From DATATB01 sp036268995 (GTDB lineage: Bacteria; Planctomycetota; Planctomycetia; Pirellulales; PNKZ01), in NCBI GenBank assembly GCA_036268995.1, contig DATATB010000025.1, positions 1-64,000 of the forward strand: a DNA stretch of 64,000 nt, given 5' to 3'. A program made the position numbers and the translations under genes. Each line of letters opens with the position of its first letter. Position 1 is the first letter of the stretch. Of this stretch, positions 10,201 through 17,805 are shown in pieces. Under the pieces are notes generated by a model. It was not told the origin of the DNA and ran no database searches. It saw only the letters and a program-made list of their open reading frames with translations.

Positions 10201-13200
10201 CGCTGCTATCGCTCACCGCTCCCGACGGCTCGCAGGAAAACTTCAGCTACGATGCGCAAGGCCGGCTGGCGGGCATCAGCGCCAACAACGATAGCGATCC
10301 GGTGACGTTCGCCTATAGCGGCGGTGAAATCACCGTTACCGACGCGCTGAACCATTCGACGAGCGAATACCTCAACGACGCTGGCCAGGCAGTCAAGACG
10401 ATCGACCCGCTGGGCAATGTCAGCTATGCCACGGTCGACAACAACGGCAACGTCGTCTCGGCCCAAGGGCCCGACGGGCAAGCCGGCGCGATCAGCTACA
10501 ACAGCGTCGGCGACCCGGTCTCGGCCACCGATCCGCTCGGCCATTCGACCACGGCCACCTATAGCAGCACGTTCGACGAACTGACCTCGCTGGCTGACCC
10601 CTTGGGCAATACGCAAAACTACGCGTACAACCCGCAGGACGGCAATCTGCAAACCATCACGTATGCCGACGGCAGCCAGCAGCAATATGCCTACGATGCC
10701 CTGGGCGACGTCACCGAGTTCGTCAACCAGCTCGGCCAGGCGATCGGCTACAGCTACAACTCGCAAGGCCTGCTGGCCGGCGAAACGTTCTCCGACGGCA
10801 CGCAAGCCACGTTCAGCTACGACGCCCATCAGGATCTGGTCTCGATGACCGACACCACGGGCACGACCACGTTTTCTTATAACGCGGCCGGGCAGCTAAC
10901 GAATGTGGCGTATCCCGGCGGCGCGTTCCTGACCTACACGTACAACGCAGCCGGCCAGCGGACGCAGATGATCGATCAGACCGGCTTCGCGGTCGATTAT
11001 TTGTACGACACGCTGGGCCGGCTGAGCGCATTGACGGACGCCTCGCACAACCTGGTCGTACAGTACACATACGACGCCGCGGGCGACCTGGCCAGCGAGT
11101 TGTTCGGCAACGGCACCGAGACTGATTACACCTACGACGCCGACGGCCGCGTGACCGACATCGTGAACCTGGCGCCCGGCGGCTCGGTGCAATCCAGCTA
11201 CGCGTACACGTACAACCTCGACAGCCTGCCAATCCAGATGACCACCCAGGCCGGCACGTTCACGTACGGCTACGATGCCGACGGCCAGCTCACTTCGGTC
11301 GTCACGCCCGCGGGCGACACGATCACCTATCAGTACGATGCCAACGGCAACCGCGTCGCGGTGGTCGACGGCGGCACGACCACCACCTACACCACCAACA
11401 ATCTCAACCAGTACACGCAGGTCGGCGGCACCACGTACCAGTACAATGCTGCCGGTCAACTCATCTCCAGTACCGACTCAACCGGCACGACCACGTACAC
11501 GTACAACGCCTTTGGGCAAGTGACGAGCGTCGTTTCGCCCTCCGGCACCAGCACCTATCAATACGACGCCCTGGGTTTCCTCATTTCGGAAACCGTCAAC
11601 GGCCAGGTGACGAACAACCTGATCGACCCCACCGGCCTGGGCAACGTCGTGGCTCAGACCGACGGCAGCGGCAACATTCTGGCTCAGTACACGTACGGCC
11701 TGGGCCTCGTCAGCCAGGTGAGCGCGCTGGGAGCGAGCGCGTACTACAGCTTCGACCTGACCGGCAATACCACGCAACTGACCGGCGCCGGCGGCGCAGT
11801 GCTGAACACTTACAGCTACCTGCCGTTCGGCCAGATCCTTTCGTCCACCGGCACGACGGCCAATCCGTTCACGTACGTCGGCCAGTACGGCGTGATGGAC
11901 GCCGGCAACGGTCTGTATTTCATGCGCAACCGCTTTTACGACGCGAGCACCGGGCGATTTGTTTCGCCCGATCCGCTGGGCGTGCTGGGGAGCGGAACCA
12001 ACTTGTATGCCTACACAGGAGAGAGTCCGATTGCGAAACGCGATCCAATGGGCCTTGACTCCAACTTTGACGAGGATGATGCACTGTTCGCGCAATACAA
12101 TTATGCTATCAATGTTGTTGACGGTACTGTCGATCCCGCGGCGGTTGACTATAACGATCAAGACCAAAATCGCGTCGCCGGGGAATGGCTCGCCGATCGG
12201 ATTGGTGATTCGGCAAAGCAAGTAGGCATTATGACTCTGGAGACTGCGGCAGCTGTGGGAGTAAACGTTGCACTCACGCCGCCAGTCGCGGCAGCGATCG
12301 GTGACGAATTACTTGCTAGCCTCCTTGTCGGCGGGATAACCGACAAGGTGTTCCCCGATGCGTTGCCCGCTCTTTCCTCCCCTGAAGAGATTGCACCCGT
12401 GGTCGTTCTGCAGTCCATAAAGCTGGCTGAACACGCCAATGAAGCGACTGCGCGGAGGCAGGTTGACAACAGTGTCGACTCACAGCAACACGAGGATCTT
12501 GATCGCGAAGACGCCGCGGTCGGGGCTCCCAACGACCCCAACGCCCTCATCGGCCCGGCAGGCGCTGGCTCGCAAAATTTCATCCAGCCGACGACCAGCA
12601 ACCTGCCTTACACCGTTGAGTTCGAAAACGACGGCAGCGCGCCGGCGCAGGATGTTACGGTCACTGAGCAGCTCGCTGCGAACTTGGACTGGACCACGTT
12701 CCAGCTCGGGTCGTTTGGGTTCGGGCCGATCAATGTCACGATTCCGGCCGGATTGACGCAGTATCAAACCACGGTCAGCTACGAGAACCAGGACGGCAGC
12801 GCATTGAACGTGGTGGTGGCGCTCGATTTCAACGTCGGCACCGGCCTGCTGACGGCCACGTTCACGTCGCTCGATCCGCTCACCGGGCAAGCGCCGGCCG
12901 GCGTGTTCGACGGTTTTCTGCCCACCGACGACAGCAGCCACGTCGGCGAAGGGTATGTGCAATATACGGTGCAGCCCACGGCCGGGCTGACCACCGGCGC
13001 CACGATCGGCCAGCAGGCGGCCGTGGTCTTCGACACCAATACCCCGGTCCCTACGAACACGTTCACCAACACGATCGACTCGGGCGCGCCGACCAGCAGT
13101 GTCGCGATGTTAGCGGACAAGAGTCTCAACGCATTCACCGTGAACTGGTCGGGCACCGACGACGCGGGCGGATCGGGCGTCGCCAGCTACGATGTATATG

Positions 13201-14498
13201 TCTCCGACGACGGCGGGCCGTACACGCTGTGGCAGGACCAGACCACGCAGACTTCCGCCGCCTACACCGGCACTGTCGGCGATACGTACAGCTTCTATAG
13301 CGTCGCCACCGACAACGTCGGCAACGTCGAGCCCACTCCCACGGTCGCCGAGGCAACTACCACGATCGCGTCCGGCGTGATTCAGAACGGCAAGACGCTC
13401 ACCGTCACGGGCACTACGGGGGCCGATGTTTTGATGATCGAGTTCGACAGGACATTCAGTGTCGTCGGGGTCGAAGTCAACGGCGTCCTGCAGGATTACA
13501 GCACCAGCGACATCAACAACATCGTGGTCAACGGCGTTTCGGGCAACGATACGTTGACGGTCTATTCGCCGCCGACGGAGGACGCCACGGTGGCGCTGTC
13601 CTCCGGGACAATTTCGTTCGCGGTCAAAGACTTCAACATCACTTCCAGCAACATCCCGAACATTTTCTACTACGCCAAAGTCACCGACACGGCGAAGCTG
13701 ACCGACCCGGCCGGCGCCAATACCTTGACCGTTACGCCCGGCTACGAATGGATGGCCGGCACCAACTTCAACCTGGTGGTGATCGGCGGGAACCAGGTGG
13801 CGGCTTATTCCAACGGATCCGGCTTGGATACGGCCGACGTGCAAGCCGCGACCTCGGCACAATACACGGCCTACGTCGGCAGCAGCTTTGACTTCGGCTA
13901 TTATCCCAACGGTACCTATCACCATTACGAGTACGGATTCGCCACGGTCGATGCCATCGACACAAGCGGCCTGGTGATCGCCGACTTCTACGGCAACGGC
14001 AGCGCCGCGTTTCAAGCGTCGGTCACAGGCGGCAGCATGAGTAGCCAAGGCTTTGTGACCGAGGCCAGTGGTTTTGGCCGGCTCAACAACTACGCAGGCG
14101 GTGCGGGCGACACGATCCAGTTGACGACCGTCGGCAACTCGGGCTACATGCAAGAATTTGTCGCCGGAGAGTATGCCGCCTACGTTGACAATGTCGGAGT
14201 GGCCAACGGCATGGCATCGTGGGCCTTTGGGTTCCAAACCGTTGCGGGCATCGGGGCCGGCGCTAACACCGAGGTTGTCTTTCTGCCCAACGTCGGCAAT
14301 AGCAATCTCGTGGCCTCCGGCAATAGTGCCACAATGTCCACGGCTAGTGAGACGAACGTGGCTACCGGTTTTGCCACGGCCACGGCCTACGCTTCATCCG
14401 GCTCTAATACCGACCATGTCGCTGTGATCGACTTTGCGCTCGGGTTGCTCGGCAATTGGACGCTGGCGGGGGGCGTCTACCACGGTTCGGCTGATTGA
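4212..14498 (+). CDS. giant secreted multidomain protein with embedded RHS/YD-repeat module
   Basis: The predicted product has 3428 residues. The ATG at 4212 was chosen because GGAGGAT at 4197-4203 is well spaced; an earlier in-frame ATG at 4017 has no such site. The N-terminus is basic and carries LIEPLEGRLLLT, the motif seen at the start of many secreted planctomycete proteins. Approximate order: Pmp/choice-of-anchor beta-helix with SLRDAITEAN and GGAI repeats (37-550); two tandem beta domains (about 555-770); autotransporter-like beta repeats (775-1270); a CARDB-like domain (1277-1393); an RHS entry domain from about 1803; YD repeats; an RHS core ending DPMGL near 2616; a lower-GC segment; then DUF11-like and Fn3-like domains to the C-terminus. 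It is probably a cell-surface protein. The role is not known. Confidence 0.85.
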   Translation: MSSTKRRIRSKKPRVLRTAYRPLLIEPLEGRLLLTAITVSTASDAVVHSGESLRDAITEANGDAANGISDNITFSSDMTITLAQGALELSSGGTGSVITIDGGTSQITVSGQGGTSSVFLIDSGVNAVMDDVSIVYGNAAEYGGGIVNQGTLSLSDVVFSNNTAEDGGAIYNDQGTLTASGCTFTNNTAAGGRGGGILQDGGSLTVDGDTTFSQNSAIFGLSGSGGAIDIDYGTATVADSTFTSNTGEDFGGAISSEGTLSVSGSTFTGNQAPEDYYGSGGAISNSGDATVSGSTFVNNSTGGTGGGIDNVGTLTVENSTFTGNSANEAGGAINVEEGSLTISSSTIFDNQSAGSGGGVSNFSEDFGVTGLLTLLSTIVAGDSATTSAPDVFGSISGSSSYNLIGDGTGLTGISNGSNSNQIGSTAAPVNPLLGPLQNNGGPTQTMALEAGSPAIGHGGPVTTAAKEVEPTDTTITVTNASAITSVPGDYVIDIDSEQLLVTGVDTTNNTLTVTRGYNGTTPADHSSGAGVYLDTDQTGASRNENPDIGAFQYSTVSPQVTNASTSVNVQTTSGLVIKPSVGSVGIQYFEILSISGGALFLNDGTALNAPTPFWITVDEGAPGLKFTPNSPANGSFSVLESTTESPSGVVGTAATATITVAPLSPIVKNTATTENVQSSLIPINPDWDGIQYFQISGISGGTLYQSDGSTLVGGVGSDVFIAANVGEAGLRFTPTANSTAPGSFTVEESTSNDPSGSGLTGTPVVVSIVVAPPGSVTWDGDGHGNLWSDPANWSSDAVPTAADNVVIDLPGAGPIIYDASAGSTTIQSLALGAGATLSITGGSLAIEQGLSAAGQQPISGSFALAGGTISAVGDDGTFSNLTIDLAEGNSAVAVDGTFVGVTTLNVAQNASFTFEGANPDDTYSGTLTGSGAGTVLLSLDRLYIGAGGLTLDFAGSTLQWTGGELDAGNGNLTNLGTLNLVGDLNKDFYNDGTLDNFGTIVQAGSGYLRLGTDGVYASMLKNEAGASYLLEGDSGLGEGSDNDSAPGQISIVNLGTIRKTAGTSISYLDPLGAIDNLGMIEADSGEIDLEPVLGVTQIVGATLSGGTWNAFNGATIQLPTNITTNAANIAMEGAGASIVGISGLNSNTGQFSLTGGATFTTASNFANTGTLTVGAGSVLNVAGNFTQSSPGALDDQIGGTPGSGLLGKITVSGAAMLGGIFNLSLVNSFTPTVGQSFPVASFASENGNFASLSGLQSVLSETLTSSGLSLLAGNPADLKVSSASAPATALAGQQITVNWQVTDAGGQAASGSWQDSVYLSSTPTITASSILLGTTQYTLGLGSGKSYNGSLTAALPAVAPGNYYVLVQADSLYQSPDSNRANNTLAAAGQIAISLPTLTLGTPLAGAFTAAEQNLYYQVSVPLGGSLTVALASAAGAGSTALYVSQGTLPTPYSYQYAANVANQPNQTLIVPQTLAATVYYILAQSVSGGAAAAGFTLTAAQTNAVGVSAISATSGGNTGNITLEIDGTNFTSNATASLKLGLTTLNATAIDFVSSSQLFATFNLAGAAVGGYTLSVQQSGQTATAASAFNVVAAPASSLSISLSVPQAIRPDHTSTIVISYTNSTDNDIVAPLLEIASTNSTVSFSTPDDPNDFVSSAQLLAVAPSGPAGIVRPGQSGQLSLTIVSSDTSEGDQIPFQVSLLTAGQTINWASQQGSLRPSTIPSAAWNVIFGNLLTMIGSTTDSFDAALASSATYLSGIGETTAQTSDVGRLWSFMLAQAGAALPASTLASAVDASLAAPGGVSLSVDRTFASTIASRYTPGMFGIGWATSWQTSLSVDSSGNVTINSDGGLSSSFFVEQANGEYLDTDGEAGTLTFSAGVYTFTDTGQDQSVFLANGLLSYVQDTNGNRITLGYNGQNQITSLTYSNASDPAEPTEQLTLSYNAAGFVSQVADGTGNTWTYAYDAAGHLLSVTAPGDLTTLYMYQTGGNPETTNALLSLTAPDGSQENFSYDAQGRLAGISANNDSDPVTFAYSGGEITVTDALNHSTSEYLNDAGQAVKTIDPLGNVSYATVDNNGNVVSAQGPDGQAGAISYNSVGDPVSATDPLGHSTTATYSSTFDELTSLADPLGNTQNYAYNPQDGNLQTITYADGSQQQYAYDALGDVTEFVNQLGQAIGYSYNSQGLLAGETFSDGTQATFSYDAHQDLVSMTDTTGTTTFSYNAAGQLTNVAYPGGAFLTYTYNAAGQRTQMIDQTGFAVDYLYDTLGRLSALTDASHNLVVQYTYDAAGDLASELFGNGTETDYTYDADGRVTDIVNLAPGGSVQSSYAYTYNLDSLPIQMTTQAGTFTYGYDADGQLTSVVTPAGDTITYQYDANGNRVAVVDGGTTTTYTTNNLNQYTQVGGTTYQYNAAGQLISSTDSTGTTTYTYNAFGQVTSVVSPSGTSTYQYDALGFLISETVNGQVTNNLIDPTGLGNVVAQTDGSGNILAQYTYGLGLVSQVSALGASAYYSFDLTGNTTQLTGAGGAVLNTYSYLPFGQILSSTGTTANPFTYVGQYGVMDAGNGLYFMRNRFYDASTGRFVSPDPLGVLGSGTNLYAYTGESPIAKRDPMGLDSNFDEDDALFAQYNYAINVVDGTVDPAAVDYNDQDQNRVAGEWLADRIGDSAKQVGIMTLETAAAVGVNVALTPPVAAAIGDELLASLLVGGITDKVFPDALPALSSPEEIAPVVVLQSIKLAEHANEATARRQVDNSVDSQQHEDLDREDAAVGAPNDPNALIGPAGAGSQNFIQPTTSNLPYTVEFENDGSAPAQDVTVTEQLAANLDWTTFQLGSFGFGPINVTIPAGLTQYQTTVSYENQDGSALNVVVALDFNVGTGLLTATFTSLDPLTGQAPAGVFDGFLPTDDSSHVGEGYVQYTVQPTAGLTTGATIGQQAAVVFDTNTPVPTNTFTNTIDSGAPTSSVAMLADKSLNAFTVNWSGTDDAGGSGVASYDVYVSDDGGPYTLWQDQTTQTSAAYTGTVGDTYSFYSVATDNVGNVEPTPTVAEATTTIASGVIQNGKTLTVTGTTGADVLMIEFDRTFSVVGVEVNGVLQDYSTSDINNIVVNGVSGNDTLTVYSPPTEDATVALSSGTISFAVKDFNITSSNIPNIFYYAKVTDTAKLTDPAGANTLTVTPGYEWMAGTNFNLVVIGGNQVAAYSNGSGLDTADVQAATSAQYTAYVGSSFDFGYYPNGTYHHYEYGFATVDAIDTSGLVIADFYGNGSAAFQASVTGGSMSSQGFVTEASGFGRLNNYAGGAGDTIQLTTVGNSGYMQEFVAGEYAAYVDNVGVANGMASWAFGFQTVAGIGAGANTEVVFLPNVGNSNLVASGNSATMSTASETNVATGFATATAYASSGSNTDHVAVIDFALGLLGNWTLAGGVYHGSAD

Positions 14499-14703
14499 TC
14501 GCCGACAAGCGGCGAATTCGCCCTGCCGCCCGCTGGCCGAACGGTTTTAATTTGCAAACCTGAACCCTGCCGGTCGGGGCTTCAATAGCCCTGCGGTCAC
14601 TTGCGAGCGGCCGCATACGAGCGTAGATTGCCAAACAACTTACGCTGATTCCAGCAACGCTGCCCCCAGGTTCCGACCGCCCCCCCAGCCGAGGTGATTC
14701 GAG

Positions 14704-15822
14704 ATGAAAGCCGTCGCCGTTCGCCCAGGCACTGCCAATAGCGTACACCTGACCGATCTTCCGCGGCCCAACGTCAACGACATCCCGGGCGGGCGAGGCG
14801 TTCTGGTCAAAGTGCTCAAGGTGGGCGTCGATGCTACCGATCGCGAAATCAACGAAGCCAAGTATGGCAATCCCCCGCCGGGCTACGATTTTCTCGTGCT
14901 GGGTCACGAATCGTTTGGCGTGGTCGAGGAGGTCGGCCCCAATGTCACGCACGTGCGGCCGGGCGAGTACGTCACGGCCACCGTACGCCGGCCGGGCAAG
15001 TCGATCTACGATCTGATCGGCACCTGCGACATGACCAGCGAAGAAGTGTACTTCGAACGCGGCATCAATCTGCTGCACGGCTATTTGACCGAATATTACG
15101 TCGACGATGCCGAATTCATCGTCAAAATGCCCACAGGGCTCAAGCATCTCCATGTGCTGGCCGAGCCCATGAGCTGCGCTGCCAAGGCCGTCGAGCAGGC
15201 TTTCGAAGTGCAGCGGCGGATGAAAGTCTGGCGGCCGCGCACGGCCTTTGTCATGGGCGCCGGACAAATCGGGCTGCTAACCACCTTGATCCTGCGGCTG
15301 CGCGGGCTGGACGTGTACACCGTGGCCCGCTCGCCGGCGCCGACACTCAGCTCGGAAATCGCGACCGGCATGGGGGCCCATTACTTCAGCACGCGCGAGC
15401 GGCCCATCGCCGAGCTCAGCAAGCAGGCCGGCAAGGCCGATCTGATCGTCGATGCCACCGGATCCAGCAGCATGGCCTTTGGCGCGATGGAAATGCTCGG
15501 CCACAACGGCGTGCTGGTTTGGACTGGCATTACCGGCGGCAACCAGCAAGTCCAGGTGCCAGGCGACAAGATCAACCTGGATTGGGTGCTGGGCAACAAG
15601 CTGCTGTTGGGCAGCGTGAACGCCAACCGCGGACACTTCGAATCGGGCATCCGCGACCTGGCCCTGGGCGAGGTCATGTTCCCGGGCGTGGTCCAGCGAA
15701 TTCTCACGCATCCGGTCCAAGGGCTCGAAAACTACGAACAAATGATGAAGCTGCTGGTCGACGGCAAAAGCGCGGACGGCAAAAGCGCGCTCAAGGTCTA
15801 CATGGAAGTGGCCGACGGCTGA
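14704..15822 (+). CDS. glucose 1-dehydrogenase-like zinc-type alcohol dehydrogenase
   Basis: This 372-residue MDR-superfamily protein oxidises a sugar, probably glucose to gluconolactone, using NAD(P). It resembles archaeal-type glucose dehydrogenases. GVDATDREI, GHESFG and LAEPMS occupy the metal-ligand positions, with Asp replacing the usual Cys of alcohol dehydrogenases, as in haloarchaeal glucose dehydrogenase. GAGQIGLL is the nucleotide-binding turn. GAGGTGA lies before the ATG. A 15-bp tandem duplication near the 3' end gives DGKSADGKSA. Substrate assignment comes from family resemblance only. Confidence 0.8.
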   Translation: MKAVAVRPGTANSVHLTDLPRPNVNDIPGGRGVLVKVLKVGVDATDREINEAKYGNPPPGYDFLVLGHESFGVVEEVGPNVTHVRPGEYVTATVRRPGKSIYDLIGTCDMTSEEVYFERGINLLHGYLTEYYVDDAEFIVKMPTGLKHLHVLAEPMSCAAKAVEQAFEVQRRMKVWRPRTAFVMGAGQIGLLTTLILRLRGLDVYTVARSPAPTLSSEIATGMGAHYFSTRERPIAELSKQAGKADLIVDATGSSSMAFGAMEMLGHNGVLVWTGITGGNQQVQVPGDKINLDWVLGNKLLLGSVNANRGHFESGIRDLALGEVMFPGVVQRILTHPVQGLENYEQMMKLLVDGKSADGKSALKVYMEVADG

Positions 15823-16004
15823 TGCGGCGGTTCCGCCTTTCGTTTCCTTAATCTCGCCTGCCCTGCTGGCGGTGCGTGCAGCGGTCTTTGGCCAGGAAAC
15901 CGCCAGCAAATACGTGCCGCATTGCGCGGGCGTGTTAGAATGACCAGCGGTGTGAGCAGCGTGCCAGGCGGCCGCTGGCGTTCTTTCTCCTCCCGAGGCG
16001 GTCC

Positions 16005-17045
16005 ATGACCAGTCGCTGGGCGAGCGTGGCGATTGTGCTGTTTTGGGCCAGCACGATGGGTTGGCTCGTACACAACAAGATCATCCCTTCGCTGGCAGTT
16101 GGTCAGCCCCCTTCGTATCGCACGATGGTCGAGCGCAATGGCCCGGCCAACCGGCCGGTGGGCTGGTCGATCAGCCTGGACGGCCGCCCGCTGGGTTGGG
16201 CCATCACTTCCGCCGTGCTCGATGCCGAAGGCGGCTACCAAATGCAAAGCCGCGTGCGGATGGAGCAGATTCCCTTTGCCACGCTGGCCCCAGCCTGGAT
16301 GTCGTCGATCTTGAAAATCTTCGATGGCGGCGGCACCATCCCCGGGCTGAAAATGAACGTCGATGCCCGCAGCAGCATCGACATCGATCCGCTGGGCCGG
16401 CCGGTCGATTTCGACTCGGTGGCGAATCTCGGATATCCCGGCCGAGGCCGGATCGTGGCCTCCGACCTGCGCTTCAGCATGCGCGGCACGTTCGAAGGCG
16501 ATTATCTCGATCTGGAAATGCGCTCAGGCGACTTCGTTCACCACACCAAGGCCTACGTGCCGCGCGATGCGGTGCTGGGCGATTCCATGTCGCCGCAAGC
16601 GCGGCTGCCGGGGCTGCGTTTGGGACAGAGTTGGACCGTGCCGGCTTATAGCCCGTTTCGTCCGCCCAACAGCCCGCTCGAGATTCTCGAAGCCCGGGTG
16701 GATCGCAGCGAGCCGCTGTTGTGGCATGGCCGGCGGATGCCGACGTTGCTGGTGGTGATGCGGGCCGACCCTGGCTCGGGTCTGACCAATGCACAGACGG
16801 TGCGGGCCAAGCTGTGGGTCGGCTTCGATGGCTCGGTGCTCAAGCAAGAAGTGCTGCTGGGCAGCGGCCGCTTACGTTTCACGCGCGTCGCCAAGGCGGC
16901 GCCGAAAGCCGGCGAGTCGGCCGACGACCTCGAACCCTGGTGGATCGAGAAACCGGCCTCGACGCCCGAGCCGGCGCGCGATTGGCAGTCGACTTTACTG
17001 GATTTCTTTACCGGCAAGGCGAGCGAGCCAGGCGCGCATGATTGA
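16005..17045 (+). CDS. hypothetical membrane-anchored protein, first gene of an ABC exporter operon
   Basis: The product has 346 residues and one N-terminal hydrophobic segment (about 7-25, VAIVLFWASTMGWLV). A beta-rich soluble region follows, probably facing the periplasm. I do not recognise a family. GAGGCGG precedes the ATG. Its stop codon overlaps the start of the ABC ATPase gene by 8 nt, so the two are almost certainly co-translated and it is likely an accessory component of that transporter. The last 40 residues are rich in Pro, Ala and Glu. Confidence 0.7.
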   Translation: MTSRWASVAIVLFWASTMGWLVHNKIIPSLAVGQPPSYRTMVERNGPANRPVGWSISLDGRPLGWAITSAVLDAEGGYQMQSRVRMEQIPFATLAPAWMSSILKIFDGGGTIPGLKMNVDARSSIDIDPLGRPVDFDSVANLGYPGRGRIVASDLRFSMRGTFEGDYLDLEMRSGDFVHHTKAYVPRDAVLGDSMSPQARLPGLRLGQSWTVPAYSPFRPPNSPLEILEARVDRSEPLLWHGRRMPTLLVVMRADPGSGLTNAQTVRAKLWVGFDGSVLKQEVLLGSGRLRFTRVAKAAPKAGESADDLEPWWIEKPASTPEPARDWQSTLLDFFTGKASEPGAHD

Positions 17046-17805
17046 ACTCGAGCAGGTGACGAAGAGATACGGGCGCAAGGTGGCCGTCGACGGCATGAAC
17101 CTGGCCGTGCAGCCGGGCGAGCTGTTCGCCTTCCTTGGGCCCAACGGCGCCGGTAAAACGACCACCATCAAAATGCTCGTGGGTTTGCTACGCCCCAATT
17201 CAGGCCGCGTGCGCGTCGGCGGATTCGATCTGGCGACCCACAGCCGGCAGGCTTGCCAGGTGCTCGGTTATGTGCCCGACGAACCGACCTTGTACGAAAA
17301 GCTCACCGGCCGCGAGTTCCTGCAATTCATCGCCAGCATGTACGGCTTGGACGACCGCCAATCCCGCACCCGGATCGAGCAGCAATGCGCCCAGTTCGAG
17401 TTGCACGAGTTTCTCGATGAGCTGGCCGAGAACTATTCGCACGGCATGAAGCAGCGGCTGGTGTTTGCCGCGGCCATGCTGCACGAGCCGCGCGTGTTGA
17501 TCATCGACGAGCCGATGGTCGGGCTCGACCCGCGCAGTTCCCGGCTGCTCAAGGATCTGCTGCGCGAGCGGGCCAGTGCCGGGGTGACGATCTTCATGTC
17601 GACGCACACGCTGGCCCTGGTCGAGGAAATCGCCACCAGGCTGGCGATTGTCGATCATGGCCGGGTCCGATTTTGCGGCACGCTCGAAGCGCTGCGTGGC
17701 GATCTGGCGCGGCACGACTCTTCGCTGGAATCGATCTTTCTGTCCCTTACGGGCGATGCGAGCACGGAGCCGTCGCTGCCGGCCGTGCCGGCGGAGGGGC
17801 GCTAA
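17038..17805 (+). CDS. ABC transporter ATP-binding protein
   Basis: This is a 255-residue ABC ATPase that energises the membrane protein encoded downstream. The Walker A is GPNGAGKTT, the signature-like region is YSHGMKQR, the Walker B is VLIIDEPMVGLD, and the switch His is in STHTLAL. The ATG at 17038 lies inside the end of the preceding gene, and the stop overlaps the next start as TAATG, so three genes form a tight operon. The short GXKQR signature resembles exporters of the NatA/CcmA type. The exported substrate is unknown. Confidence 0.9.
   Translation: MIELEQVTKRYGRKVAVDGMNLAVQPGELFAFLGPNGAGKTTTIKMLVGLLRPNSGRVRVGGFDLATHSRQACQVLGYVPDEPTLYEKLTGREFLQFIASMYGLDDRQSRTRIEQQCAQFELHEFLDELAENYSHGMKQRLVFAAAMLHEPRVLIIDEPMVGLDPRSSRLLKDLLRERASAGVTIFMSTHTLALVEEIATRLAIVDHGRVRFCGTLEALRGDLARHDSSLESIFLSLTGDASTEPSLPAVPAEGR

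Noticed and set aside
16789..17037. Extension of the ABC ATPase start to 16789
   Set aside because: The added codons overlap the upstream gene in another frame; MIELEQVTKRYG at 17038 is the normal ABC start.
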